Of a stretch of 64,000 nt of DNA, positions 52,054 to 60,965 are shown piece by piece (the stretch's first letter is position 1; each line of letters starts with the position of its first letter). Source of the stretch: Fictibacillus phosphorivorans (GTDB taxonomy: Bacteria; Bacillota; Bacilli; Bacillales; Fictibacillaceae); the NCBI RefSeq assembly GCF_023715845.1, contig NZ_JAMBOR010000011.1, forward strand, positions 1 through 64,000. The letters are read 5' to 3'. Below the pieces are notes generated by a model. It was given only the letters and a program-made list of their open reading frames with translations. It ran no database searches and was not told where the DNA came from. The translations under genes were made by a program, and so were the position numbers.

Positions 52054-53146
52054 AAGTAAATTTCCTCCTCAAGTTCATGAAAAGGCTAAAATTGCACCAC
52101 AACTTGTTTTCTTTTTAGTGATTGGTGCGCAAATCGGAGTGGGGATTCTTGGTTTCGTCAGATATATTGCAATTTTTGTTAATCAAGACAGCTGGCTCGT
52201 TGTTCTTGCAGGAGGTATAGGTGTCCATCTTATCATTTGGATGATGTTTTCTATTCTGAACAAACATGGTGGAGATATTTTTAATATCCATCATCAATTC
52301 TTTGGAAAGTGGCTGTCTATCCCTCTAAGTTCTCTGCTTTCTATCTATTACTTAGGTACAGCTATTGTCATTCTGCGTACATTTATTGAGGCTGTGCAAA
52401 ACTGGATGTTTCCAGGTATACCTACATGGACACTTTCTTTATTTTTCGCAGTGTTAACGCTTTATATTGTTACGAAAGGATTCCGCGTTATTACCGGAAT
52501 CGCATTTTTTTCTTTTGTCTTAACCGTATGGATTGTGTTTACCCATTACTTTCCTATAAAGCATGGGTATTTCATTAATCTTATGCCTTTTATTGACCAT
52601 AAATTAGGAGAATTTTATCAAGCCTTTAAAGTAATGGTTTTAAGTTTTATTGGATTTGAATATTTACTTGCTTATTATCCTCATATTCAAGATCCTAAAA
52701 AAGCACAAAAATGGGCTCACTATGGTTCTGCATCAACAACAATTATTTACCTGATTACAACCATCTCAACACTTATGTACTTTAGTCCTAAGCAACTGCA
52801 AAGTTTAACGTGGCCGACACTTCAAGAATGGAAAATCGTTACATTCCCTTTTGTTGAGCGGTTTGAATATATAGGAATATCCTTTTTCTGTATCGTAATC
52901 CTAATCAACCTGGTACTCGCAATCTGGGCATCCTGTCGCGCGTTAAACCGTATATTTGACATTAACATCCGATTATCTGTTATTCCTGTTTCTCTTATAC
53001 TGTTCCTTGCTCCAGCTTTTTTTACAACCCGTTTTCAAGTCGATGAACTAAACAATTATACAGGAAAAATAGGATTCTATTTCCTCTACGCCTACATACC
53101 ACTGCTTTTCATCATAAGTATATTCAAAAAAGGAGCGAAAAAATGA
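52040..53146 (+). CDS. Germinant receptor B subunit (GerB family)
   Basis: The 368-residue protein has ten membrane helices, related to amino-acid permeases. Typical features are FLVIGAQIGVGILGFVRYIA in the first helix, ILRTFIEAVQNWMFPGIPTW, and FIGFEYLLAYYPHIQDPKKA. In the receptor this subunit carries the ligand pocket. It starts 14 bp inside the A subunit gene and ends 4 bp inside the C subunit gene, so the three are translationally coupled. Confidence 0.93.
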   Translation: MNLNKSKFPPQVHEKAKIAPQLVFFLVIGAQIGVGILGFVRYIAIFVNQDSWLVVLAGGIGVHLIIWMMFSILNKHGGDIFNIHHQFFGKWLSIPLSSLLSIYYLGTAIVILRTFIEAVQNWMFPGIPTWTLSLFFAVLTLYIVTKGFRVITGIAFFSFVLTVWIVFTHYFPIKHGYFINLMPFIDHKLGEFYQAFKVMVLSFIGFEYLLAYYPHIQDPKKAQKWAHYGSASTTIIYLITTISTLMYFSPKQLQSLTWPTLQEWKIVTFPFVERFEYIGISFFCIVILINLVLAIWASCRALNRIFDINIRLSVIPVSLILFLAPAFFTTRFQVDELNNYTGKIGFYFLYAYIPLLFIISIFKKGAKK

Positions 53147-54207
53147 AGAAATTACTACTCCTTTTTATGTGTCTCTTATTAAGTGCATGTGCAGAAAAAG
53201 AGATTTTAGATGATATTACAATCGTAAGAACACTTGGATTCGATAAAGCATCAAAAAAGAATGAAATAAAAGGAACAATCAATTATCCGATTTTTATCAA
53301 CGAACAAACGTTTAAAATGAAATACTTAACGGCATCAGGGGAAACATCAAAAGAAATCAGAAACGAACTAAACGAAATGACGGCGAAACCGATCTTTATC
53401 GGGAAATTAAATACCATATTATTTAGCGAGAAGCTTGCAAAAGAAGGAATCATGGAAACATTGGATACGCTCCAAAGGGATCCAGGTGTGGGAAGAGCCA
53501 TATATTTAGGGATTACAAAACAAAGCGCTAAGCATATTTTATCTGATGATTATAACTATACAAATTCCGACGGCAACTATTTTAGTAACTTAATCAAACA
53601 AAATGAAAACTTTTCTAATCTCCCTTTATTAAATTTCCATACGTTTTTGTACGCGTATTTCGCAGATAGTATGGATCCTGTCCTGCCTTATTTATCAAAA
53701 CAAAAGGATGCCGTAAAAATAATAGGACTCGCTATCTTTAAAAAGGATAAGATGGTTGGAACCATAGACGAACAACAAATCCTAATATTTAAGACCCTGT
53801 TTCAAGATTTTAAAGAAGGAAGCTTTCAATTTTCTAATAAAGCATATAAAGGAAATCTTGAAATTTTAAAAAGTCATTTAGATATTAAAATTATAGAAAA
53901 ACCTTATAAAAGGGTTAGGATCACTGTAGATGTTAAAGGACGGTTAACCGAATATACCAAAGTAAATGCAGGTGACCCGAAAGTAGTAAAAAGTATTGAA
54001 AAAACCATCAAAAAAGAACTTGAACATAATGCTCAAAAGTTAACAAGGAAATTTCAAAAGCTGAATATCGATCCGCTCGGAATTGGAGAGCATGTCCGCT
54101 CCCAAACGAGAGGTTTTAATCTGAAACAGTATAAGGATCAATATCAAGATATGGATATTGAGGTTGTCTATCATCTTAAGATTACTGAATCGGGTGTATC
54201 CCAATAA
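53143..54207 (+). CDS. Germinant receptor C subunit, lipoprotein (GerC family)
   Basis: The 354-residue lipoprotein has the signal KKLLLLFMCLLLSACAEKEI with lipobox Leu-Ser-Ala-Cys. The GerAC-type domain follows: DDITIVRTLGFDKASKKNEI, STGLGIT-like segment DPGVGRAIYLGITKQSAKHI, and the conserved end VVYHLKITESGVSQ. It is anchored on the outer face of the spore inner membrane. It is the last gene of the operon; transcription probably depends on sigma-G but no promoter was identified. Confidence 0.92.
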   Translation: MKKLLLLFMCLLLSACAEKEILDDITIVRTLGFDKASKKNEIKGTINYPIFINEQTFKMKYLTASGETSKEIRNELNEMTAKPIFIGKLNTILFSEKLAKEGIMETLDTLQRDPGVGRAIYLGITKQSAKHILSDDYNYTNSDGNYFSNLIKQNENFSNLPLLNFHTFLYAYFADSMDPVLPYLSKQKDAVKIIGLAIFKKDKMVGTIDEQQILIFKTLFQDFKEGSFQFSNKAYKGNLEILKSHLDIKIIEKPYKRVRITVDVKGRLTEYTKVNAGDPKVVKSIEKTIKKELEHNAQKLTRKFQKLNIDPLGIGEHVRSQTRGFNLKQYKDQYQDMDIEVVYHLKITESGVSQ

Positions 54208-54240
54208 AAATGAGCCAGCTGAATGTTCAGCGGGCTCATC
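54204..54240 (-). terminator. Terminator, mainly for the CvfC-like gene
   Basis: ATGAGCC-AGCTGAA pairs with TTCAGC-GGGCTCAT, with TTTTTATT following on the minus strand. The plus-strand side has no T-run, so the ger operon may use it only weakly. Confidence 0.8.
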
Positions 54241-54249
54241 CTATCATGC

Positions 54250-55377
54250 TTATTGTTCTCTGCTCTTCGTCATCTGTTGCCAAACCGTTCCTGCTGCTTC
54301 TTCACCGCTTTGAATTCGTTCCAAAGCGATTTTTACCTGTAAGGCTACTTCAAATTCTGGATCATCCTGTGCAGCTTTCAATGCCGGAATTGCTGTCTCA
54401 TCACCAACTTCAAAAAGGAAACGTGCTGCACGCCAGCGAACTAATTTGTTTTTATCTGATAGTGCATCACACATGACTGGTATCGCTTTTGGGTTCCCCA
54501 GATCAGACAAGGCATCACCTGCTGTACGTCTTACAGATACATTTTTATCCTGCAAGGCAAGATATAATAACGGAAGAACCGCTTCGTCTTCAATCATTCC
54601 TAAATATACAACAGCTAAACGTCTGATGGATGGCTTTTCATCCTTTAATGCTTGTTTTAATACCATGACATCATCAAGGGTAGGATTCATTCTTTCAAGT
54701 GCGGCATAACGGGTCTGCCAGTCACTATCGCAGAGTTTCTCCGCTACCTCAGAAGTAGAAACGGTTTCTTCTTCTACATCTTGGCCCTTATTTGAGCTAA
54801 AAGCCTGTTCTACTAGCTGATCAAGCCTTTCTTGCGGATAGACAGCTGAAATTTCTTCTGCTACTTCATTTCCTACTTGCTCAAACGTTCCATAACGAAC
54901 ACCTTGCTCTTCCCATTGCCGCTCCATTACAAGGTTATCGGAAGCATCCTGTGCCTTTAATGCGGCTTTTGCAAATCGTTCAGGAAGTCCAACACGTTTT
55001 TCTTCTTTTTCTGTTTTAAGTTTAATCTGCATTGGAAGTCCACGGAATATTTGAATGAGAACTGTAATCTCAGTAATCTCCTCTTCCTTTTCCTCACTTT
55101 GTTCTTCTGCAGCTTCTTCTTCCTGTCCAAATACTTTTCGGACTCCAGCTAAAATATCTTCCCATTTTGAACGAGGATTCCGATCGAGAGCCATAAAATC
55201 AGCAACATGATAGATGCTCTTTACGCCTTCTACTTTCAAGATTTCTCGAATGAATTCAGGAGCGTTCTCCGCGTTGTCTTTCGTATAATTATGACGCTCT
55301 GTTCCCGGCAATGTCTCATCTAAGTTTATTTTCATGGAGTTGGGGCTCGGTGTTGGTTCGATTCCTGTGATCTTCAT
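54250..55377 (-). CDS. CvfC/YpgR-family protein with HEAT repeats
   Basis: The 375-residue protein begins with an Nfu-type N-terminal domain (ITGIEPTPSPNSMKINLDET, then GVKSIYHVADFMALDRNPRS). After an acidic linker and a middle domain, the last 150 residues are HEAT-like repeats (LKDEKPSIRRLAVVYLGMIE, LQDKNVSVRRTAGDALSDLG, LSDKNKLVRWRAARFLFEVG). This is the layout of the conserved virulence factor C family of S. aureus and of B. subtilis YpgR. The molecular function is not known. It lies 7 bp behind the gene at 55385 and is likely co-transcribed with it. Confidence 0.87.
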   Translation of the reverse strand: MKITGIEPTPSPNSMKINLDETLPGTERHNYTKDNAENAPEFIREILKVEGVKSIYHVADFMALDRNPRSKWEDILAGVRKVFGQEEEAAEEQSEEKEEEITEITVLIQIFRGLPMQIKLKTEKEEKRVGLPERFAKAALKAQDASDNLVMERQWEEQGVRYGTFEQVGNEVAEEISAVYPQERLDQLVEQAFSSNKGQDVEEETVSTSEVAEKLCDSDWQTRYAALERMNPTLDDVMVLKQALKDEKPSIRRLAVVYLGMIEDEAVLPLLYLALQDKNVSVRRTAGDALSDLGNPKAIPVMCDALSDKNKLVRWRAARFLFEVGDETAIPALKAAQDDPEFEVALQVKIALERIQSGEEAAGTVWQQMTKSREQ

Positions 55378-55384
55378 TTATCTT

Positions 55385-55693
55385 TCACTCTCCTTTGATG
55401 GGGTGTTTTTCATTTATTCGTTCTAAATAGGTTTGGATTTGTTCTTTCTCTTTATCTGTAAACTTGTATTCACAATCTACACCTTCATCCTGTGCGATAA
55501 TATCCTGAAGCTCCCCTTCATGATCATACACAACTAGAGCACTTGGCTCATTTAATCCTTCAGGAAGAATTTCTACATTTTCAATCTCGAATGATAGATA
55601 TACATTTAACCACGGGCCAACTTTGTTTATTTCATAGCCTGTAAAGTTGAGTATTCCTTCAAAGTAATTTGTAAATCCATACTTAAACATCAT
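55385..55693 (-). CDS. Hypothetical protein, 102 residues
   Basis: The double ATG follows GGAGGAAA. The protein is acidic, with no signal peptide or membrane helix. It reads FKYGFTNYFEGILNFTGYEI, then VGPWLNVYLSFEIENVEILP, ALVVYDHEGELQDII and FTDKEKEQIQTYLERINEKH at the end. I do not recognise it. It is probably the first gene of an operon with the CvfC-like gene. Confidence 0.7.
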   Translation of the reverse strand: MMFKYGFTNYFEGILNFTGYEINKVGPWLNVYLSFEIENVEILPEGLNEPSALVVYDHEGELQDIIAQDEGVDCEYKFTDKEKEQIQTYLERINEKHPIKGE

Positions 55694-55761
55694 TTTCCTC
55701 CAATAAGCATCTCTTTCCTATTATAAGGAACAACCCATCAAATCTCAAAAGATGCTGTTTA

Positions 55762-55794
55762 ACAAAAAAACAAACACATAAAGATGTGCTTGTT
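55762..55794 (-). terminator. Terminator of kynU-kynB
   Basis: On the minus strand ACAAGCACAT/ATGTGTTTGT (one mismatch) is followed by seven T residues. Confidence 0.85.
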
Positions 55795-55830
55795 TTTAAT
55801 CTTTGCTTAAGCTTTAACAAGATTTGAAGA

Positions 55831-56454
55831 TTAGCTCCGTTCTTTAAGAATAGCACGCACAGGGCTGCCGTCTCCCTCTTGTAGCGGAAGGGGAAGTGCA
55901 ATGAGTTCATACTCCCCCTCTGGTACGTCATCCAGCAGCAAGCCTTCTAAAATATGGATGTTATGCTGATGAAGCGCATGGTGTGCTTGCAGTTCCTTGC
56001 TGTCGAGAGGGTCTACGGACGGCATATCCACGCCAATCAAGCCAACTCCCTGCACTTTTAAAAGCGGAACGACTTCTGAAGATATTGGGACAATTTGATC
56101 AGGGAATGTAGTGCGGTCACTCCAGCAACTCGTCTTAAAAATCACACGTTTTGTGCCGTTTGTAAGTCGCCCGTCGATTGATTCAGCTGTAATCTCCTTG
56201 CTTCCTGTAACGTCAATAACTAAAGCAGGACCTGTGTATAGATCTAAAGGCAAGTCAATGACTCTTTTTCCTTCATTATCAAAATGAAAAGGGGCATCGA
56301 TATGTGTACCGGTATGCGTACTCATCTCTAGTCTGCCAACGTTAACAGAGCCTGATTGCTCCTTCGTCCAAGGCAGGTCAAATGCATAAGGAGTGTCACC
56401 TGGCCAATTTGGAACCCCGTTATATAGCGGCATAGAAATATCATATATTTTCAT
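55831..56454 (-). CDS. kynB: Arylformamidase (kynurenine formamidase)
   Basis: KynB hydrolyses N-formyl-kynurenine to kynurenine. The 207-residue protein is a cyclase-fold enzyme with the metal-binding motif HTGTHIDAPFHF, the N-terminal IYDISMPLYNGVPNWPGDTP and the end GLIGVDMPSVDPLDSKELQA followed by HHALHQHNIHILEGLLLDDV. The ATG at 56454 is preferred (AGGGAGATGAAT before it); the frame continues upstream into kynU. It lies 10 bp after the kynU stop, forming a two-gene operon for tryptophan breakdown. Confidence 0.93.
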   Translation of the reverse strand: MKIYDISMPLYNGVPNWPGDTPYAFDLPWTKEQSGSVNVGRLEMSTHTGTHIDAPFHFDNEGKRVIDLPLDLYTGPALVIDVTGSKEITAESIDGRLTNGTKRVIFKTSCWSDRTTFPDQIVPISSEVVPLLKVQGVGLIGVDMPSVDPLDSKELQAHHALHQHNIHILEGLLLDDVPEGEYELIALPLPLQEGDGSPVRAILKERS

Positions 56455-56464
56455 ATTCATCTCC

Positions 56465-57736
56465 CTAAGCAATGACTTCCCGTTTATTTTCATATTTCTC
56501 ATATTCCCGCGTGTTCATGATTTTGGCTAAGATGTGTACAGCATCATAAACGTCACGGAATGAATTATAAAGTGCTACGGGAGCAAGTCGGATCACATTT
56601 GGAGCACGGAAGTCCGGTACGATGCCATTATCCTTTAACGCTTTACAAATTCTAGCTGCATCGTTATGCATCAATGCTACATGCCCGCCTCGCTTTGTGT
56701 CGTCTATTGGGTTAACAATCTTAAATACATCTTTCAATTCTTGTTCTAAGAGATCCATCAATAATTTTGTTAATTGTAAGGATTTACTTCTGATTCGCTC
56801 GATCTTCGCTTCTTCAAAAATGGAAAGAGAGCCGATCAATGGTGCCGTACTAAGCATATGAGGGGTGCCAATTTGAAACCCGCCAGCTGACTCTTCAGCA
56901 TCAAAAGTATGATCCATATCAAACTGTGATTCTTTTTTGCTGCCGAACCATCCTGAAAGTCCAGGTGTCTTTGTGAAATGCTTTTTGTTTACATAGATAC
57001 CAGCTACTCCTCCAGGTCCTGCATTTACGTATTTATAGTTGCACCATAAGGCAAAATCAACGTCCCACTTGGATAATTCATGAGGAATCGCACCAATTGA
57101 ATGACATAGATCAAACCCGATCGGAATGTTTCGTTTGTGTGCTTCTTTCGTCAAACGTTCTAAATCAAGCAGCTGACCACTGCGGTACAGAACAGAAGGC
57201 AGCACGATAAGCGCTACGTCATCTGTCATCGCATCAATAATATCTTGTTCATCTAAAGTCATTCCGTCCTTGCTCTTCACTCGGATCAATTCTGTTTCAG
57301 GATTAAGCCCTTTAAGCTTCAGCTGACTTTGAAGAGCATAGATATCTGAAGGAAAAGTCAGTTCATCCGCTAAAATTTTGGTCTTGCCTGGTTTTGGATC
57401 AAAAAAAGTTCCCACGAGCTGATGCAGGTTCACGGTTGTTGATCCGGTCACGATCACTTCTTTCGCCTCTGCACCTACTAGAACGGCTAACTTCTCTCCT
57501 AACTTCTCGCTCAACGTGAACCAAGGATATTTACCACTCATCCATCCATCGATTCCATGGGTTTTCCAATCATCAAGCACTTCTAGTAAGGATTGTTCCG
57601 CGCGTCTAGATAATAACCCTAATGAATTCCCATCTAAGTATATTGAATCATTTTTTACATAAAACTCATTTTTAAAGGAAGCAAGTTTATCATTCTGATC
57701 TAAACGTTCTACTGTTTCTGCTGTAATTCGGCTCAT
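56465..57736 (-). CDS. kynU: Kynureninase
   Basis: KynU is a PLP enzyme that cleaves kynurenine to anthranilate and alanine. It is about 423 residues. Motifs are [20 protein letters not shown] near the start, [40 protein letters not shown] (cofactor Asp), and the PLP Lys in [20 protein letters not shown]. The ATG at 57736 is 10 nt after GGAGG; another ATG 9 bp upstream is too close to it. A consensus-matching cre lies 29 bp upstream. The dioxygenase gene kynA is not in this window. Confidence 0.93.
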   Translation of the reverse strand: MSRITAETVERLDQNDKLASFKNEFYVKNDSIYLDGNSLGLLSRRAEQSLLEVLDDWKTHGIDGWMSGKYPWFTLSEKLGEKLAVLVGAEAKEVIVTGSTTVNLHQLVGTFFDPKPGKTKILADELTFPSDIYALQSQLKLKGLNPETELIRVKSKDGMTLDEQDIIDAMTDDVALIVLPSVLYRSGQLLDLERLTKEAHKRNIPIGFDLCHSIGAIPHELSKWDVDFALWCNYKYVNAGPGGVAGIYVNKKHFTKTPGLSGWFGSKKESQFDMDHTFDAEESAGGFQIGTPHMLSTAPLIGSLSIFEEAKIERIRSKSLQLTKLLMDLLEQELKDVFKIVNPIDDTKRGGHVALMHNDAARICKALKDNGIVPDFRAPNVIRLAPVALYNSFRDVYDAVHILAKIMNTREYEKYENKREVIA

Positions 57737-57764
57737 TTTGTCCATTCCTCCTGCGACTATTACT

Positions 57765-57778
57765 TGTAACCGTTTTCA
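57765..57778 (-). promoter_or_regulatory. Consensus cre site (CcpA) before kynU
   Basis: TGTAACCGTTTTCA, given as read on the plus strand, fits TGWNANCGNTNWCA at all defined positions; the motif is nearly palindromic and the minus strand TGAAAACGGTTACA also fits. It lies 29 bp before the kynU start, so kynurenine breakdown is probably repressed by glucose. Confidence 0.75.
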
Positions 57779-57847
57779 ATACAAGGTAAAAAGACCTATA
57801 CTTTTTCTGCTATCATCTATTATGATAGAAAAAAAGGGGTGTTGCCA

Positions 57848-59017
57848 GTGAAACGTTATCTGTGGTTTTTCGGAATTATTTTTGTTTTCTTTATTACCAT
57901 TGTACTCTTATATATGTATAATAACGCAGATTTAAAGGTCGTAGAAGAGAAAAAGCCAACCAAACAGGAAAATATGGCTGTGCCTCAAAAGAAAGAACCG
58001 AAACCTGAACCTGCCGTAGAAAAGCCAGTTGAAAAATCGACAAGCCTGACACTTGCAGCTGTTGGTGATATTTTAATTCATGACACAGTTTATAATAAAG
58101 CCAAACAGCAATCAGGCCAATATAATTTCAATCCGAATTTTGTTCCCGTAAAATCCTATCTCACACAGCCCGATATTACTGTGGCTAACCAGGAGACGAT
58201 GATCGGCGGTACACAGCACGGGTTATCTTCATACCCATCATTCAATTCTCCCCACGAGGTGGGAGATGCATTAAAGGAGAATGGGGTTGACCTTGTTACC
58301 TTAGCGAACAACCATACCCTGGATCGAGGAGAAAAAGTTATACTTAGCGCCTTAAATTATTGGAACGAAATTGATGTCGTGTACACGGGCGCATATGCTT
58401 CACAAGAAGATCAACAAAACATAAGGCTCATGAAAAAGAACGATATCACGGTTTCCTTTTTAAGTTATACATACGGGACAAACGGAATACCTGTCCCTAC
58501 TGGGAAAGATCATCTTGTAAATTTAATCGAGGCAGAAAAGATCAAAAAGGAAATAAAAAGGGCTAAAGAGATATCCGATGTATCCGTAGTTTCTTTGCAT
58601 TTCGGCAATGAATATGAAAGAATGCCAAATGATTTTCAAAAGGAAATGGTAAAAGTCGTAACAGAAGCTGGCGGTGATATCATCATCGGGCATCATCCAC
58701 ACGTCCTCCAGCCCGTGAAGTGGGAGACAGCGAGCGATGGTTCAAAAACATTTGTTGCTTATTCATTAGGTAATTTCCTATCAGGTCAAAGAGGGAATTT
58801 TAAAGATATTGGCGGTGTTGTACAACTTACCGTAACGAAGCATGTAAAAGGAGAAGAGACTGAAATCAGCCTTAGGGAACCTAAATTTCTTCCGACATAT
58901 GTCGATCGTTCTTTCGTTATCCACCCAATGAAAAACCTGACTGGTATGAAAAAATCATATGATGAAATGAAGTCACATATGAAACAATGGATACCCGAGC
59001 TAAATTTCTTTGAATAA
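57848..59017 (+). CDS. CapA-like protein, metallophosphatase fold
   Basis: The 389-residue protein has an N-terminal membrane anchor (YLWFFGIIFVFFITIVLLYM), a Lys/Pro/Glu linker, and the CapA/PgsA domain: TLAAVGDILIHDTVYNKAKQ, ITVANQETMIGG, LVTLANNHTLDRGE, VVSLHFGNEYE and DIIIGHHPHVLQPV. Such proteins take part in poly-gamma-glutamate capsule formation, but many homologues occur alone as here. No capB, capC or capE is nearby, so capsule function is not implied. The GTG at 57848 has AAGGGGTG six nt upstream. Confidence 0.88.
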   Translation: MKRYLWFFGIIFVFFITIVLLYMYNNADLKVVEEKKPTKQENMAVPQKKEPKPEPAVEKPVEKSTSLTLAAVGDILIHDTVYNKAKQQSGQYNFNPNFVPVKSYLTQPDITVANQETMIGGTQHGLSSYPSFNSPHEVGDALKENGVDLVTLANNHTLDRGEKVILSALNYWNEIDVVYTGAYASQEDQQNIRLMKKNDITVSFLSYTYGTNGIPVPTGKDHLVNLIEAEKIKKEIKRAKEISDVSVVSLHFGNEYERMPNDFQKEMVKVVTEAGGDIIIGHHPHVLQPVKWETASDGSKTFVAYSLGNFLSGQRGNFKDIGGVVQLTVTKHVKGEETEISLREPKFLPTYVDRSFVIHPMKNLTGMKKSYDEMKSHMKQWIPELNFFE

Positions 59018-59020
59018 AGG

Positions 59021-59050
59021 AAAAAGCTGGCTATGAAGTGCCAGCTTTTT
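59021..59050. terminator. Bidirectional terminator
   Basis: AAAAAGCTGGC/GCCAGCTTTTT, 8-nt loop, between the CapA-like gene and the 49-residue gene. Confidence 0.9.
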
Positions 59051-59051
59051 C

Positions 59052-59201
59052 TTATTTTCCTTTAGATCGCGGACTTTGTGTATCTCTTTTTGGGATTTCG
59101 TCTGAAAACTTTTCATCTGAAAATTCAACGTTTGTCATACTTTCTGTGGGTGTTTGATTGTTTCTTTTGGCTGCGTCTAAAGCATGTTTTCTTTTAGCCA
59201 T
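59052..59201 (-). CDS. Small hydrophilic protein, 49 residues
   Basis: The ATG is nine nt after GGAGGGATG. The product reads AKRKHALDAAKRNNQTPTES then MTNVEFSDEKFSDEIPKRDT and ends QSPRSKGK. It is highly charged, with no hydrophobic core, like several minor small acid-soluble spore proteins of Bacillus (YfhD-, YuzL- or YpzG-like), but no exact family is recognised. A terminator directly follows. Confidence 0.6.
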   Translation of the reverse strand: MAKRKHALDAAKRNNQTPTESMTNVEFSDEKFSDEIPKRDTQSPRSKGK

Positions 59202-59283
59202 TGTTACATCCCTCCTTACTTTATAGGATGTGTATTTTTTAAAAAAATAAAGGCATTTTTGTTTTTACTGTTTTTTTGAAAGT

Positions 59284-59393
59284 AGTCGATCTCCGGTTCG
59301 GGCACTCGCTTTCCATGGGGCGTGCGGTGAGCCTCCTGCCGCTATGCGTCATTAGGAGTCTCGCACCTTCCACTACAATCGACTTGCTTAGAA
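59284..59393. repeat. Dispersed intergenic repeat, copy B
   Basis: This is the inverse-orientation relative of copy A at 42780. Its reverse complement contains GCGAGACTCCTAATGACGCA then TAGCGGCAGGAGGCTCAC. The element begins AGTCGAT and ends ATCGACT, a 7-bp terminal inverted repeat. It fills the middle of the 302-bp gap between the 49-residue gene and yuiF. Confidence 0.8.
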
Positions 59394-59465
59394 GATCTAA
59401 AGAAAAAGTATTCTTTTAAAATAGATCCTTAGTCAACATCATGCAATAACAATAACCAAAATGCT

Positions 59466-59500
59466 AAAAAAGACAGACTCAGATGAGCCTGTCTTTTTTA
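59466..59500 (-). terminator. Terminator of yuiF
   Basis: AGACAGACTCA/TGAGCCTGTCT stem with A and T runs; works on the minus strand after yuiF. Confidence 0.85.
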
Positions 59501-59503
59501 TCT

Positions 59504-60823
59504 TTATAACACCATGACTGCGATGTAACCAAATACGATCAATGGTAAGTTGTAATGCATGAAGGTTGGGACGCATGTATCCCAAATGTGATTATGCTGA
59601 TTGTCTACATTTAAACCTGATGTTGGTCCGAGTGTACTGTCTGATGCCGGTGATCCTGCGTCCCCTAGTGCAGCTGATGTTCCAATCAGTGCGATCGTTG
59701 CCATTACACTTAGGCCTAGCTCGGCACAAAGTGGAACGAAGATGGTTGTAATGATCGGAATGGTTGAGAATGAAGAACCAATTCCCATTGTTACCAGCAG
59801 GCCGATTACTAACATGAGCAGTACTCCGAGTGAAGTGGAGTTACCGATTAATGCAGCACTATCTTTGACCAGTTTTTCAACATCACCAGTCTCACGCATA
59901 ACTTCAGCAAAACCAGCTGCAGCGATCATGACGAAACCGATATAAGACATCATTTTCATGCCTTCCGTCAGGATAGCATCAGAAGATTTTAATTTTAGTT
60001 GACCACTAAAATACAGAAGTACAATACCTGAAAGAGCACCGAAGATCATTGAGTCCGTTTTTAATTGTACGAAAAGTGTTGCGGCAATTGCTAGAACTGC
60101 AATAATGATTGATCTTTTTGTATAGGCAGCTTTTTCTGAATCCGAAGCGCTAATGGCTTTAGTTTCATAGCTACGAGGCTTTCGGTACGTGATGAAGACA
60201 GCAATCAGTAGTCCTGCGATCATACCAAAGGATGGTATTGTCATCGCTGTTGGAATTTGATCTAATTTTATCGTTAAACCGCTATCTTTCATATTCGTCT
60301 GAAGGATTTCGTGAAAGATACCACCAAAACCGACCGGAAACCACATGTAAGGCGTTATTAGACCAAATGTAATAACAGTCGCCACAAGACGTCTGTCTAG
60401 TTGAAGTTCATTCAAAACATGCAGAAGTGGCGGAATGAATATTGGAATAATGGCGATATGAACGGGAATCAAGTTCTGAGAAAAAGATGAGATCATTAAG
60501 ATGACAAAAAGAATTAGAACTTTTGAAAGTGATTTTTTTCTTGATTCTCCTTCTTTCCCTACTAACAAGATGGCTTTATTAACCATCAAAACCGGAAGTC
60601 CTGTTCGTGAGAGAGCCACAGCAAAACTTCCTAGCAATGCATAACTGAGTGCAATGACTGCATTGGATCCTAATCCTTCTGTAAATACTGTTATTGTATC
60701 TGTAATGCCCATCCCGGCGATAAATCCGCCAGTAAGTGCACCTACTAGTAAAGCAACAACTACATGTATACGTAAAAGGCTTAGTACCAGCATAATTGCT
60801 ACCGCTAATACTACAGCATTCAT
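59504..60823 (-). CDS. yuiF: YuiF-like Na+/H+ antiporter-family protein
   Basis: The 439-residue protein has about 11 membrane helices and belongs to the NhaC-like/ion-transporter group. It starts AVVLAVAIMLVLSLLRIHVV, has the central segment LFVILMISSFSQNLIPVHIA, and the late motif GDAGSPASDSTLGPTSGLNV, typical of this antiporter family. It matches B. subtilis YuiF and lies next to pepA (yuiE) as there. Substrate and coupling ion are not shown. The ATG follows AGGAGGAAATATTA. Confidence 0.88.
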   Translation of the reverse strand: MNAVVLAVAIMLVLSLLRIHVVVALLVGALTGGFIAGMGITDTITVFTEGLGSNAVIALSYALLGSFAVALSRTGLPVLMVNKAILLVGKEGESRKKSLSKVLILFVILMISSFSQNLIPVHIAIIPIFIPPLLHVLNELQLDRRLVATVITFGLITPYMWFPVGFGGIFHEILQTNMKDSGLTIKLDQIPTAMTIPSFGMIAGLLIAVFITYRKPRSYETKAISASDSEKAAYTKRSIIIAVLAIAATLFVQLKTDSMIFGALSGIVLLYFSGQLKLKSSDAILTEGMKMMSYIGFVMIAAAGFAEVMRETGDVEKLVKDSAALIGNSTSLGVLLMLVIGLLVTMGIGSSFSTIPIITTIFVPLCAELGLSVMATIALIGTSAALGDAGSPASDSTLGPTSGLNVDNQHNHIWDTCVPTFMHYNLPLIVFGYIAVMVL

Positions 60824-60919
60824 TAATATTTCCTCCTAAAAACTTTATTGCTTTATTTCGCTAAATCATTAATTTGTTAAACTCTTAACAAATTAACATG
60901 TTTGATTGTTTGTGTCAAT

Positions 60920-60962
60920 AAAAAACAGGAAGCTAAATCCTGTAAGAATCAGCTTCCTGTTT
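60920..60962 (-). terminator. Terminator of pepA
   Basis: AACAGGAAGCT/AGCTTCCTGTT around a 16-nt loop, followed by a T-run on the minus strand. Confidence 0.88.
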
Positions 60963-60965
60963 GTA

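Noticed and set aside
55683-55931. 82-residue minus-strand ORF
   Set aside because: It crosses the kynB terminator and overlaps kynB in another frame; no ribosome binding site.
57839-59017. Capsule (poly-gamma-glutamate) operon
   Set aside because: Only a CapA-like gene is present; capB, capC and capE relatives are absent, so a capsule cannot be inferred.
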